A stretch of DNA of 26,460 nt from Jaenimonas drosophilae (taxonomy: Eukaryota; Euglenozoa; Kinetoplastea; Trypanosomatida; Trypanosomatidae), in NCBI GenBank assembly GCA_030849065.1, contig JASAON010001434.1, positions 1 through 26,460 on the forward strand. Direction: 5' to 3'. This document shows positions 18,601 to 25,617 of this stretch, one piece after another; position 1 is the first letter of the stretch; each line of letters begins with the position of its first letter. The position numbers and the translations under genes are program-made. The notes beneath the pieces were generated by a model, which made no database searches, was not told where the DNA came from, and worked only from the letters and a program-made list of their open reading frames with translations.

Positions 18601-19488
18601 ACCTTCCACGAGATCCTCAACCCGCTGGAGGTGCGCAACATCGTGCGCATCGGCAAATTCCGACTTCGTCGCGGCCAAGTCGCCCGTTACGATGCGATGA
18701 GCAATGGTGAAGCACAACCGCGGAACATCGAGGGGCGGCAGCCGAGCAGCCTCACTCGGTGGAGATGCCTCGCCATAGTGATGCAGTGGGCTTTCGTAGG
18801 CGAAGCGCATGTTATGAAAGAGGGGGGTAAAATCATCGCTCGACGAGACGTAGTTGCGTGCGGACATGGGGAGCTCCCACGCGTCGGTGATGATGCCCAT
18901 GCGCACAAGTTGTTGGAGCACCGTGAAGGTTGTGAGGGGCTCCAGACTATTCACCACCTCCAGGATGGCATCCTCGGCAGCCGCGGGCGTTCCCTGCGTG
19001 CATGTGAAGGCTGCCGACTTCTTGAGGAGGTTGTGTAGTGGCTCTGATTCCTCCATCTTGGCGTTGGTTTTCTTGGCCTGCGCCTCCACCTCCTGGAGGA
19101 ACATAGCCTGCTGCTCCTTCGCCCGCTCGTTCTGCTGAGCGATGCGCTGCTCCTCAATCTGATACCACTGAGCGTTGAAGAGGGCGTCGGTGTGTTCCTT
19201 GCGCTCACGCTCGGGAGTGCGCGTGCCATCTTCTTGGCCATCGAGGTGATAGCGGGAGGCGGCGTAGTAGGGCTGGCCGAGCGCCTGTTCGCTGGCATCC
19301 CATGCGCGAAGTTGTGCTAGAAGGAAGAATTCAGGATCAGTCGGCTTCTCCCGCATCATCACCGCCACAATGTCTGTGAGTTGCTTAAAGACCTCGAATT
19401 CATCGAAGTAGTTCAGGAGGTTTTCATCCTCCTGCGTGAGGTGGTCGGCATCATTGTCAGCGGCCAGCGGATGATCGTGTGCGGGCAT
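9625..19488 (-). CDS. Giant protein with N-terminal Dpy-30/RIIa-like motif and C-terminal cytochrome b5-like domain, 3287 aa
   Basis: A single uninterrupted ORF of 3287 codons starts at ATG (19486-19488) and ends at TAG. Residues about 22-62 (YFDEFEVFKQL... REKPTDPEFFLLAQL) align well with the Dpy-30/RIIa dimerisation-docking fold. A charged, probably coiled-coil helix follows (about 80-140). Some 3000 residues after that look mainly helical, broken by low-complexity linkers: Asn run 724-728, Asn/Gly-rich 1419-1444, and Ser/Gln/Asn-rich about 3110-3205. I recognise no domain in the helical body. The last 79 residues (3209-3287) form a cytochrome b5-like domain with HPGG (heme-ligand H3241) and a second histidine candidate at H3265 (FEVHGG). 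No membrane anchor or signal peptide is seen, so it is probably soluble or cytoskeletal. D/D motifs are common in flagellar and other scaffold complexes, and a small cytochrome b5-domain protein (CYB5D1) is axonemal in other eukaryotes. A flagellar role is only inference. The gene is flanked by TRAPPC8 and the kinase on the same strand. Confidence 0.88.
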   Translation of the reverse strand: MPAHDHPLAADNDADHLTQEDENLLNYFDEFEVFKQLTDIVAVMMREKPTDPEFFLLAQLRAWDASEQALGQPYYAASRYHLDGQEDGTRTPERERKEHTDALFNAQWYQIEEQRIAQQNERAKEQQAMFLQEVEAQAKKTNAKMEESEPLHNLLKKSAAFTCTQGTPAAAEDAILEVVNSLEPLTTFTVLQQLVRMGIITDAWELPMSARNYVSSSDDFTPLFHNMRFAYESPLHHYGEASPPSEAARLPPLDVPRLCFTIAHRIVTGDLAATKSEFADAHDVAHLQRVEDLVEGRQRSTNFAIHARTQFHPGCLQSLLQFRLMVRLAHMWLTVLTHPPSEWLRLLRITLYSLMGYDGYTVVPAMISVLLPLMVEDVAVEIDRQLGEDTDAADLLKVAFHVGIRCLGAMTLRLLVDVSSPAAAMLLQQSSSGKVVADQLSLGAAMRLGCSSKSTMELPDFSTVTSANALRTELLSCRGALTHSTPARHLHRIVRSLHDCTCGDIADELLTYGFMDRDDLASLFAIILRLTRPSQYDGCSMQHAYIEKMNDACVEELTHRARLVKCFVEVMMIAQHMSTSRMMNERVLDAATLACTSLPSVFRRTETSPTHTLAEMIHARFPQGSLEDAQRTLDTIIAMMEGSVDLSRALFQLSMSGILIIHYPELCQTMCAYIQETESRPRVLLLSRWFLSVRYHYLCRMPCKLQTGQPRMENSRSYTTGHTNNNNNTAADLPSRTVVGESQSSGMDPRDPLVAEISRCFKSSDVGRFVDAIRNPIDKRNLENPSQFLSYPLWNYLELGNAGRDHQRWCRVVMEKVQRFREHRVLHSEVVTVATTPLRVVAEIESQLLLHQRQELESIEPDTLGGASSFYPSPASEASKTQLNRGAATPLAIYASTYCANVMGVILMELITSEFPRYVVEEVKLRWRRYGDARREAMLTQALNDVGHGFQSSTFPDARRRLDKELTNFFSGNITIESVTEIVVMLVMCGVLPCRVNKFFAVLQREINRSEMSVPPYFHFLARRTIVFLLMHIDAKVLQYVEQHDAIFDSWEEFLIDPSSVFDCSRALLESIPSDYSHRADVVALRDRLRAHAPKQLRVFAADATLEDRMEFGIWFMLHAALPPSYSETVVLTFLDTFLFRFGSDAADPQQGQQGSSKTASKYDMLKLIQHVDHIYRSIIALTQPSMATLEHLKNILVVSLPKMGSTVDVNTKRGPSNYDLFDGGSYVASTFLTYDAFLANYGQCYQDDASAIAVWGRSALCVQLIDAVSAKFRVAEEWFAHAVVEFLSDFTLVLAHVQPGNEVFHFRELIAHQLVKGCTVEILKNIIEQLFITLTHLGVSVDPRLAGIMKTTLEVHMERALDDLADCTSVITKVVEGEDAAIDEFQNFCHSRGTHMPVKRVFVYYNLVKSLDSGSSTNNNNGGGGASSTKRGGGGGAEGGEGHAVHLLDEEVLQCVASKDSHKVIRQVFRNIYHFFAVMSMELSITRYSVSEKRSTLSDRSRVRALLLRDVRARTGLQMIYLLSAGSYATGLDMLSHYGKFVEHRYNVRCSPLAVFAWTRSMASLSELVYGFLVEYFCPRKPPFDDVLRLLPENFSSLDMTLPMSHLAVMEKDNNPSFMDVKRYKYMAGSPSTYYLNLSAVLYDYLTKVEHRKDSLDTCIRLRQVLEGSASDLVMSCLLLLGAVHEWSPQFRENFWSVQTAAAASIAGHPGDASYGGDASAINTAGRDVSTSEQNRARSRRNISISNYFMIYTQRLIMDYDEWMRRNFEGAIVHRRSTIGLARSVAHSLNNFTQFEEGVPLAASVMVPEISDELMLALLNALLGAVDALDTPELRWESDGGIRYSYSIRRAEDAVLKSKASAQRRHELRPPVRLLRMDLYRPLLYSADLTEVMLAIGATPRDISALGFLFAYALRDSRLTGDGEDSNNVNVQEGAGSEVESSTAKTSTSARMAASLLYIHPSKNIHHRVSSVGLAEVDMLWSFFLSLFNDGMRRLLVRKHLDIPAEARLAVATKFCEIEPLVYIELLKQSRSNMWCASPDLGQLPSPYVDMWQMHTVLRSTGLVEAEVAHRLEAQKIMAKRPPPVEGAEKRERNVNMDEANALVPRDSVLSDVVCEEIMFDARHPHCFSFVRMLLHTMRVSSTGEDRLTNASILLRCIYKRLVRGRGELTKVVCLTAKECDEVARMWHAVMLTQNGSGQNSIQAIADFVATSPEDRATLEMVLNNIDNFIRMHLKAVMNWRTLLCVMCSFLVNADLLQQHQHSYVLTTRWAVIAQSICMALAYGGVSDQMQLLFLRILRSVRMAYEILERLRARENMFAHLAALPYGMMINYLQRPGSMQNLLQASSAWDSKKPVPTSEMRTLMDHMENALKSMEMITLPRPLLENTGVAARPMANNRELLQTFLQWIERCQSISKTGIPFERMALVLSGSMAALEEQSRQTEGEAGMLQLRGGMWNATAQEYIRLFMCLSVLLAKQLRILFSDPTKPPTASSLCAALRSDDLRVPLSSNGSNNPLDPNTSTKASKGTSLPKTGSSFSSLPSHTVHATLFTKAFATHCVVSAAERFITGTDVAEAGSPRNNSTELRSMTLSIPNVQVDRRSSINDALSIKERVLRQLMDVIMNFVMDSLQAEDDAATNYTKHRSRMHHLVASPQLELTYRDFCRVCYHLYQDIYYHGRLHYTPETLAAAGHLLTSVCRSVYHSYYLPIASLQGPSEHANGCGSAGSRRKSLASRARSARLFGPGGGLPVISTTAVAAPRLRDQFGAELDEVEAPPLKRQSIVDANTAMQLGQFGASAHHLVPDVGAQNRFVRMFLSSEFPFASYKVFAYVWAQLLPEMLLLQLEATAPFARNYWERMEEAVTGDELRLFFQLLHEVSFAAVAQAWIDDEIISQVIRNWLDEHATVSPSAKKEYKKLKEISTSAVYAISSAIVRRSRKRFSYIHSVRQMQFDIQVMHEFIVKAEHNRSTMKSFMEEATKRMSIKISADNEKESPLPQRHNNYSKRLHVLRTGSNSKGNFFEVRTVLHAWTDVLAHLDGTIAAIITAIENPALAHQRAKPATAIPIPCTLMDVEAPPEKMENSRATRASPSLRTEPLSKAASTAEAGAISDDDSAGAFKTERSTATSKAGASLASQPSSSEHQQQQSQNTRVPPSNLFAQALFSGRRGGKDEEQPLSAASSPAARSAGVPAAPRSSNNNNSNALRRDAIYSMEDVMAAHTPDRTWTVINDVVYDITKFVRSHPGGLETIYESCAGQDGTEKFFEVHGGNPHALRQLELLRIGVLGMGA

Positions 19489-19502
19489 GAAGATGATAAC
19501 TA

Positions 19503-19566
19503 CTAGTACAAGTGTTTATGATGGTGATGATGGATATGCGTGGGAGATGGAGGTTAGGATGAAGAA
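19503..19566 (-). promoter_or_regulatory. Predicted trans-splice acceptor for the giant gene
   Basis: On the minus strand, sequence rich in CATTCTTCATCC and CCTCCATCTCCC precedes an AG at 19503-19504, with a second AG three bases further on. The first ATG after it is the start of the giant gene, giving a leader of about 14 bases. Confidence 0.45.
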
Positions 19567-19591
19567 TGTGGTTGGCTACCTCCACCGATCA

Positions 19592-19611
19592 CTCACACAC
19601 ACACACACACA
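19592..19611. repeat. (CA)n dinucleotide microsatellite
   Basis: A run of alternating C and A is visible between 19592 and 19611 in the intergenic region downstream of TRAPPC8. On the coding strand it reads (TG)n. It is a likely length-polymorphic site. Confidence 0.9.
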
Positions 19612-19908
19612 ACACAAGGATGATCCAAAGGTGATTGTGTGTGCCTTGGAAAAAACAAAAAAAATCAGGGAATCTTTTTCACTTGGGTAGGATTCACTGC
19701 CGAAGATGTCGGCACTAACGTAGATCAGTGGCGGAATCACCAATTCACCAATGAGCTTACACAAGAAGAAGAACGAGAAGATGACGGGGGATTACGTGAT
19801 GCCTGAGAGTACAAGGAGTGGCAACTTGTGTAGGAGGTGTGTGCCGTGAGGCAGAGCAGCATGAAGAGAATGGGGCATACAAGGAAAAGGAAGTCAAAGC
19901 ACCACAGA

Positions 19909-22900
19909 TTATGGATCCAACATGGATGAGGATGCCAGTTCGCTGGGGTCGTGGAAGTGCGCGTGGAGAGGTGGAGCAATGGCTTCTGGAGAGGTTGGGG
20001 ATGCATCGAGCGTGGTGCCAGCATCCACCAACTCACTCTCCCCCTCTTCCGTGGGTGGTTGCCGTGGCGGGGAGGCCATCGGCGGGCTTGCGACGGAGTG
20101 TTCCGTGGATGTGGTGATGCTCACCTCCTCCGCACCGGCAGGGAAGTCAAAGCTGCGGCTGTGGTTGGATTGCACGCTAGGATAGTGAAGGGGGCTTCCA
20201 GCTGAAAAATCTTCTTCCCCCACACCACACACATCATCAGCATCACCGGCATCGCCCTGGGCATGCATGCCAGCTCCCTCCACTCCAGATGCTGCTGCGG
20301 GGGTTGCTGGAAGATCAATGCGGAGTGATGATGATGGAGCAGCACAGGATTGGCCGCCTGGCCGTGGCGTGTGTGTGGCGCGGGGCTTGATGGGCGAGGC
20401 AAAGAGCGGCACACTCGCCTCCACATGCATCACCGTTTCCGCGGCAGATTCGTGCACCACCTGCAGCTGTGTTGTGGCGGTGTTTAGCGTGGAGGTTTGG
20501 CTTGCCACGAGTGATGGCCGGGGAGAGCGGCTGATGAGCGGGAGGAGAGGCACGCTGGGACCCGCGTTGGTTTGCCGTGCATCACCGCCAGCGTTGGTGG
20601 CGTTGAGCCACGCAAGCCGAGCGCTGATGCCCAGTGCAAAGCCCACCTTCTCCTCTGCCTCCTCCACCTGCTCATCATCCTCTGCTGAGTTGGAGAGGCA
20701 CTTCACCGTTGGCCGATACACGTAGCGCTGGTTGTGCGTTCCCTGCCCTCGTTGTGCTATGCCCTCCTCATACTTGCGGAGTTGTGCCGCAAAGCGCATC
20801 CAATCCTCGCGATACACGTCGTTCTTCTCCTTGAAGGCCGCCGCCGCTGCCGTGGCATGTGGCAAATGATCAAAGTGGGCGTAGGTCAGGGCCGGCACAC
20901 CATCCCCAACCACCATCACCGCACCAGGCAGCATACCTGCCGGGGTTGCGACGGCAGCAAGAGCGGCATCGCTATCTTCCTCAAGTCGCGCACTCGTGTT
21001 GTTGTTGTTGTTGTTGTTGCAAAGGAGCAGGACAAAATCACGCTTGGAAAGACCCGACTTCACGCACACGTGTGGGGTGAATCTGAGTGGTACCACCGAG
21101 ACGTGGAGGTGGTTGCAATCCACCACGCCGGGTGCCATGATGTGTGCGGTCAGCCGCACCTCATGCTCATCGCTCGGCAACAAGAGAAAGTGGTGTGCCG
21201 TTTTCCCCACAAACACAAGTGGCAGGCGTGGATCCACGTCTTGAATGTCGGCGGGAGCCTTGGCCGCCACGCGCACCATCAGTGGAACCGGGGCGAGGGA
21301 GAGGCAGCGGATCGTGAGTGGCACCACGGCAGCGACGGGGAGCACCTCCGAGGTTGCCACGGCAGGTGCCACGGCAACTTGATACACCAGCGCACCCCGA
21401 CTGGCGTAGGGGCTACTCACGCCACGTACCATGGCGGCACAGAGGAGTTGTTGGTGTTGCAACTGTGATGGGGTGAGGGTGGCGGGCTCCACTGACGAGA
21501 TGCTTCCTTGTGAAGCAGACGTGGGTGGTGGTGCGAGGAAGGCCATTGGATCAATGTAGTGAAACGTTTGCCCGCTATGCACGAACTCACTCCCACGCTC
21601 CTCATCCTTCTCCACAACAGCCCACGTTACAACCATCACGAGAGGGGTGTACTGCACAAGAGGAGCTCCATGTTGGCGGGCTTCCGCCTCTCGCGCCTCA
21701 CGCTCACGCTCCTCTTCTGTGGTGGCTCGATGCTTTCCTCCTCCATCCACGTACAGGATCAGCTTGCTCTGACTACGTTCGCCCACACTTCCCGCACCGC
21801 GATAGCTGAGTCGGCAGAAGAAGTGGTGTCGCTGCCGATGCTGCGCATCATCTCCATCGCCAACGTTTGCAACAACCTCGGCGGTGTGTGGAGACGTCGA
21901 GCAGGCCTCCTCCATCGATAGGCATGTGCTACTCACGAGTGAATCATCATCATCATCATCACTGGTGTTGGTGTTGCGCACCTGACGTTGAATGAGGAGT
22001 GGTATCGTGAGTGAGCTACCCTGATGCACGTAGCACTCACGGCCATCATCCGACACGATGGTTCCCGCAAAGGCCTTGGAAACACTCCATGATGGTGCGT
22101 GGAATGTTTTGATGCGGCAAATGTGGAGCATCGATAAGCCATGACGAGGGTTGCTGATGTTCTTCGCCGTGATGGCGGCGGCAATCGCCATCGATGCGTT
22201 GGCGGGCGGAAGCACGGTGGAATAGATGGCCATCAGCGGCCGTACACGAATCCGTCTTAGGAGGCGATGAAGCCGAACCGTTGGGGCAGCCACAACCTTG
22301 GATGTTGTGCTACCCGCTGCGGATGTGGAGGCATCGTCCGTGGGAGAGGAGATGGTGGTGGGGAGGTAGCCCAACAGAAAGAAATGATGATTCCCACAGT
22401 CAATGGCAGCATCACCACGGTTGTGTTGTGCGCGGATCGTGATGGAGAGGGTGATGGAGGCGGAGGGCTGCAAGCACTCCGCCACCAGCAATGATGCCTC
22501 CGACTGAAGGTTTTGCTCCATGGTGAAGTCCTCCAGCCACACAAGATGCGCATTGTGTGGGCTGCGTTGCAGAATAACGTGGTGTGCGGCGCATTTGCTG
22601 CTTCGGTTGGTGATGCGGAGTTGTGTGTGGAGGTACTCTCCATCGTACATGGTTGCTGGCAGGGGAGGATCCATCTCCGCCTCAATGCGTGCCATGGGCG
22701 GCGAGACCACCACCCACACATTCTCCGGCGCCTCCACCTGCTGCGAGGTGTGTGCCATGGCGTACTCGAACACACTCTCTGGCGCACCAGGCCTGCTCTC
22801 CTTGGTGGCAAAGTAGTAGTAGCCATCGTGGCCGCACAACCGCCAGCTGAGACCAACCACCACGTAGGTTTTCACGTGGCGCACGTTCAGCGCAATCATC

Positions 22901-25617
22901 ACACGCTTCGTTTCCAAGGGCTGAAGCACCACCGCCTTCATGGATGCACTGCGCAACATGGCATCTCCATCGGTGGGTTGGTAGAGGAGGCAGCAATCCT
23001 CCAGAGTGATGGTGGTGCCGAGGGGGTTGCGCACCACGAAGCTCATCAAGAGTGGCTCGCCGAGATGAATGTGAAAGAGGCGGCCGGCAGCAGCAGCGGC
23101 TGGCGGGGCGGCGTGGTGGCTATCCATGGAGTGGCTTGGATTGCTGCTGTGCGTCCGACGGTGGGGTGAGGAATCGGGACTTTGGATGCTCGCGCAGGTG
23201 GAGGAGGAGGAGGAGGGTGGAAACAAGGAGGCGGCACGTTTGCGGCTGTTGCCGTGGAAGCGCGGAAAGCGGTACGCACGACCGTGGCTTGGATCGATGG
23301 GCGTGGAGGCCACGTAGTGGTCGCGGAGGAGCTCCTCCACCATGCGCCACTCAAGCTCCACCGCCTCCACGCCCATGACGGAGTACGGCGCCTCGGTATC
23401 ATCATCGCTGCCGTAGTAGTTGGCATATACCTGAAAGGTGTGCCGGTCAATGCAGGGGATGGGGTGTTGCGTGTAGATGCTGAAGTTGAGCTGCTGCATC
23501 ACCTTCGCCTGGTGCGCCATCAGCCGCTGCAGTGCCACCACACACTTCTCACCTGGTGTGCTATAGATGGGAGAGCCATGCGCCATGAGCGCACACACCA
23601 CCGCCAAGCCCTTCTCCTCCTGGCCAATGGCGGAGTGGAGGTGTGCCACGGTGAGGCCCACGTGCTCCACGAGCGGCATCCAACTATGTTGGCGGGCCAT
23701 GGGGCGAAGTATCTCCATCACGTGGAGGTAGCAACGTAGGGCGAGCTCATTCTGCCCGCCTTGGCGGTAGTGCGAGCCAGCCAACACCATCAAGTGGGCG
23801 TACTGCCGCAGATACACGCGTACCGGGTAGGCCTCCCCCTCGGGAAGGCTGAGCGCCTCCATCCCTACATCCCGCGCAGGGATCGGTGGATTCACCAAGA
23901 TGTATACGCTGGCAATCATATCATGTAGCACTCCTGAAATGAGCGGCCGACGTGCGGCGAGACCCAGGCGCAACGCATACTGAAGCACCTCCACTGCCGG
24001 CTTGGCACCTCCCCGGCTTCCACGGCACCACTCAAACATCAGAAGGACGACGCGTAGTGCAAAATCTGTGCTGCCAGAGGCCAGGAAGTCATGGAGGGCG
24101 TACTCCAGCCGACAGACTTGGCTGCCCATCCTTCCCGTGGATCGTGTGGAGCCCGTGATCCATGGCGTCGTGGATGGAAGCACCTGCTTGCCCATCAGGT
24201 ACTGCGCCACGGCGATGCCTTCTTGGCAGGCGCCAATGAGGTCTCGGTTGAAGGACCGCTGTGGCAAGGTGGAGAGGAGCTCATCGAGGAGCATCTTGTA
24301 GTAGCTTACCGCAGAGTTATAATCGTGCATCGCGAGTGAGAGATCCCCACATCGACGCATCTGCATCTCCAGTGAGGAGGCCTTGTACCTCGGCTGGGCG
24401 GTTGGCATAGACGGCATCACCACCTCCATCTGCGGCTTGGGCTCGTCCTTCCCCTTGAACCACGCCGTGATCTTGCCAAATGTGGTCGTGCGCCGCTCCT
24501 GCACGAAGCTGTTGAGAAGCCGCAGCTTCACCTCCATGTGCTTGAAGATGGCTTGGCTCAGGTAGAAGCTCATCACCTCCCGCAGCCCGCGTGTGTCCTC
24601 ATCGCTCAGGTGGCAGCCCGTAACCTGCCGCCCATCAAAGAAGCTGCGCACGCTGTGATAGCCTAAGCCACTCAGAGATTCCCCAACCTCCACCGCCGGG
24701 CTGGTTGGCCCATTAGCTGTTGCTGTTGCGGAAGATGAAGAAGATGCTTGTGTTGTTGCCACCACATCACGTGAGGCGGGGCTCGCCACGATCCACGGCG
24801 TCGGGTCGCGAGTGGTTCCGAGAGCAGGGGTTGCAATGGAGTTGATGCAAATCACCGCACAGCCACTGAGGCCGTACACCTGTTGTGCGTGCAACAGGAG
24901 CTGCTGCACCTCCTCCAGCGGAGGGGATTGTGGGTTGGCCGCATCGTGCACGAGGAGATGAAAGCTGTGCAGGTCCTGCTCCACGGCGGGAAACTGCTCG
25001 CGTAGGCGGCTGAGTTCCGCATTGCCAAGCTGATAAAAGGCGCGACGTACACCCTCCAGCCCTCCACCACGTACATCTGCCGTGGATACGGCAAGAATGG
25101 AGCCAACGGGGTAGTCAAGTGTGTCGGAGTGGCTGCATCGGGTGAGATTGTGGAGATCCTGTGAAAATTGGCTGTGCCAGGGTGGTGAGCCACGCTTCAT
25201 GAGTTGTGCCAGGGCGGCGGTGGACGATAGGCGGCAGGGCCGTGGTCGCAGGCCACCGCCAACATGATCAATGAGCTCATTATGAATGAGGCGATCGAGC
25301 TGTTCTCCATGTGCGTGATCCATCACAGCAAAGGCCTGCACTAAGTTGGTAAGGTAGGCATCTCGCCGATCTGTGCTCACCGGTGCCACACATCGAATGG
25401 ATTGCAGCCGCACACCAAAGTTGTGAATCTCCATCGGCCGCTCACCACCTTCGCCGAGGCGGCCCACCAACGGCCCGTCAGTGACGGCACAAAAGGGCCG
25501 AAGAAGATGCACGAGATCCATCCCATTCTTGTTGCAGCTTTCATCCACGGATCGGGTTGGCACCACCACGACCACCGCTCGTGCGTAGCGCTCCTCCACC
25601 CACTGCTGCGTGAGCAT
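19909..25617 (-). CDS. TRAPPC8: TRAPP complex subunit 8 (TRAPPC8 / Trs85 homologue)
   Basis: The 1902-residue product resembles TRAPPC8/Trs85, the defining subunit of TRAPP III, which activates the Rab1/Ypt1 GTPase in ER-Golgi traffic and autophagy. Supporting blocks are NGMDLVHLLRPF (about 31-42), the region ending LHSFHLLVHDA (about 216-226), YGLSGCAVICINS (about 248-260), a long helix with FKHMEVKLRLLNSF (about 358-371), the WFKGK linker (about 386-390), and a TPR-like segment MQMRRCGDLSLAMHDYNSAVSYYKMLLDEL (about 418-447). The C-terminal half holds beta-rich trafficking-type segments interrupted by insertions: Asp run 1220-1225, Asn run 1534-1540, and a Pro/Ser/Thr-rich tail. It is longer than the human protein of about 1435 residues, mainly through these inserts. 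The start is well supported: an in-frame TAG lies upstream with no intervening ATG. Other very long tethering factors are less likely given the N-terminal match. Confidence 0.88.
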   Translation of the reverse strand: MLTQQWVEERYARAVVVVVPTRSVDESCNKNGMDLVHLLRPFCAVTDGPLVGRLGEGGERPMEIHNFGVRLQSIRCVAPVSTDRRDAYLTNLVQAFAVMDHAHGEQLDRLIHNELIDHVGGGLRPRPCRLSSTAALAQLMKRGSPPWHSQFSQDLHNLTRCSHSDTLDYPVGSILAVSTADVRGGGLEGVRRAFYQLGNAELSRLREQFPAVEQDLHSFHLLVHDAANPQSPPLEEVQQLLLHAQQVYGLSGCAVICINSIATPALGTTRDPTPWIVASPASRDVVATTQASSSSSATATANGPTSPAVEVGESLSGLGYHSVRSFFDGRQVTGCHLSDEDTRGLREVMSFYLSQAIFKHMEVKLRLLNSFVQERRTTTFGKITAWFKGKDEPKPQMEVVMPSMPTAQPRYKASSLEMQMRRCGDLSLAMHDYNSAVSYYKMLLDELLSTLPQRSFNRDLIGACQEGIAVAQYLMGKQVLPSTTPWITGSTRSTGRMGSQVCRLEYALHDFLASGSTDFALRVVLLMFEWCRGSRGGAKPAVEVLQYALRLGLAARRPLISGVLHDMIASVYILVNPPIPARDVGMEALSLPEGEAYPVRVYLRQYAHLMVLAGSHYRQGGQNELALRCYLHVMEILRPMARQHSWMPLVEHVGLTVAHLHSAIGQEEKGLAVVCALMAHGSPIYSTPGEKCVVALQRLMAHQAKVMQQLNFSIYTQHPIPCIDRHTFQVYANYYGSDDDTEAPYSVMGVEAVELEWRMVEELLRDHYVASTPIDPSHGRAYRFPRFHGNSRKRAASLFPPSSSSSTCASIQSPDSSPHRRTHSSNPSHSMDSHHAAPPAAAAAGRLFHIHLGEPLLMSFVVRNPLGTTITLEDCCLLYQPTDGDAMLRSASMKAVVLQPLETKRVMIALNVRHVKTYVVVGLSWRLCGHDGYYYFATKESRPGAPESVFEYAMAHTSQQVEAPENVWVVVSPPMARIEAEMDPPLPATMYDGEYLHTQLRITNRSSKCAAHHVILQRSPHNAHLVWLEDFTMEQNLQSEASLLVAECLQPSASITLSITIRAQHNRGDAAIDCGNHHFFLLGYLPTTISSPTDDASTSAAGSTTSKVVAAPTVRLHRLLRRIRVRPLMAIYSTVLPPANASMAIAAAITAKNISNPRHGLSMLHICRIKTFHAPSWSVSKAFAGTIVSDDGRECYVHQGSSLTIPLLIQRQVRNTNTSDDDDDDSLVSSTCLSMEEACSTSPHTAEVVANVGDGDDAQHRQRHHFFCRLSYRGAGSVGERSQSKLILYVDGGGKHRATTEEEREREAREAEARQHGAPLVQYTPLVMVVTWAVVEKDEERGSEFVHSGQTFHYIDPMAFLAPPPTSASQGSISSVEPATLTPSQLQHQQLLCAAMVRGVSSPYASRGALVYQVAVAPAVATSEVLPVAAVVPLTIRCLSLAPVPLMVRVAAKAPADIQDVDPRLPLVFVGKTAHHFLLLPSDEHEVRLTAHIMAPGVVDCNHLHVSVVPLRFTPHVCVKSGLSKRDFVLLLCNNNNNNNTSARLEEDSDAALAAVATPAGMLPGAVMVVGDGVPALTYAHFDHLPHATAAAAAFKEKNDVYREDWMRFAAQLRKYEEGIAQRGQGTHNQRYVYRPTVKCLSNSAEDDEQVEEAEEKVGFALGISARLAWLNATNAGGDARQTNAGPSVPLLPLISRSPRPSLVASQTSTLNTATTQLQVVHESAAETVMHVEASVPLFASPIKPRATHTPRPGGQSCAAPSSSLRIDLPATPAAASGVEGAGMHAQGDAGDADDVCGVGEEDFSAGSPLHYPSVQSNHSRSFDFPAGAEEVSITTSTEHSVASPPMASPPRQPPTEEGESELVDAGTTLDASPTSPEAIAPPLHAHFHDPSELASSSMLDP
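20998..21018. repeat. (GTT)7 trinucleotide run coding for Asn7 in TRAPPC8
   Basis: Seven perfect GTT units on the plus strand read as AAC repeats on the coding strand and give seven Asn at residues 1534-1540. Shorter pure runs code Asn in the kinase (8308-8322, five units) and in the giant protein (17305-17319, five units; 9892-9903, four units). Purity at the DNA level suggests replication slippage rather than selection on each codon. Confidence 0.9.
21943..21960. repeat. (ATC)6 trinucleotide run coding for Asp6 in TRAPPC8
   Basis: Six perfect ATC units on the plus strand read as GAT repeats on the coding strand, giving six Asp at residues 1220-1225 of TRAPPC8. They sit in an insertion between better conserved segments. 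Confidence 0.88.

Larger units (their letters stand above)
19489..19908. other. Intergenic region between TRAPPC8 and giant gene, no gene seen
   Basis: About 420 bases hold the presumed 3' UTR of TRAPPC8 and the 5' UTR of the giant gene. A (CA)n microsatellite lies at about 19592-19611, and A-rich plus-strand runs (T-rich on the coding strand) lie at about 19650-19665. The short ORFs here are low-complexity and unsupported, and no RNA gene was recognised. Confidence 0.55.
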
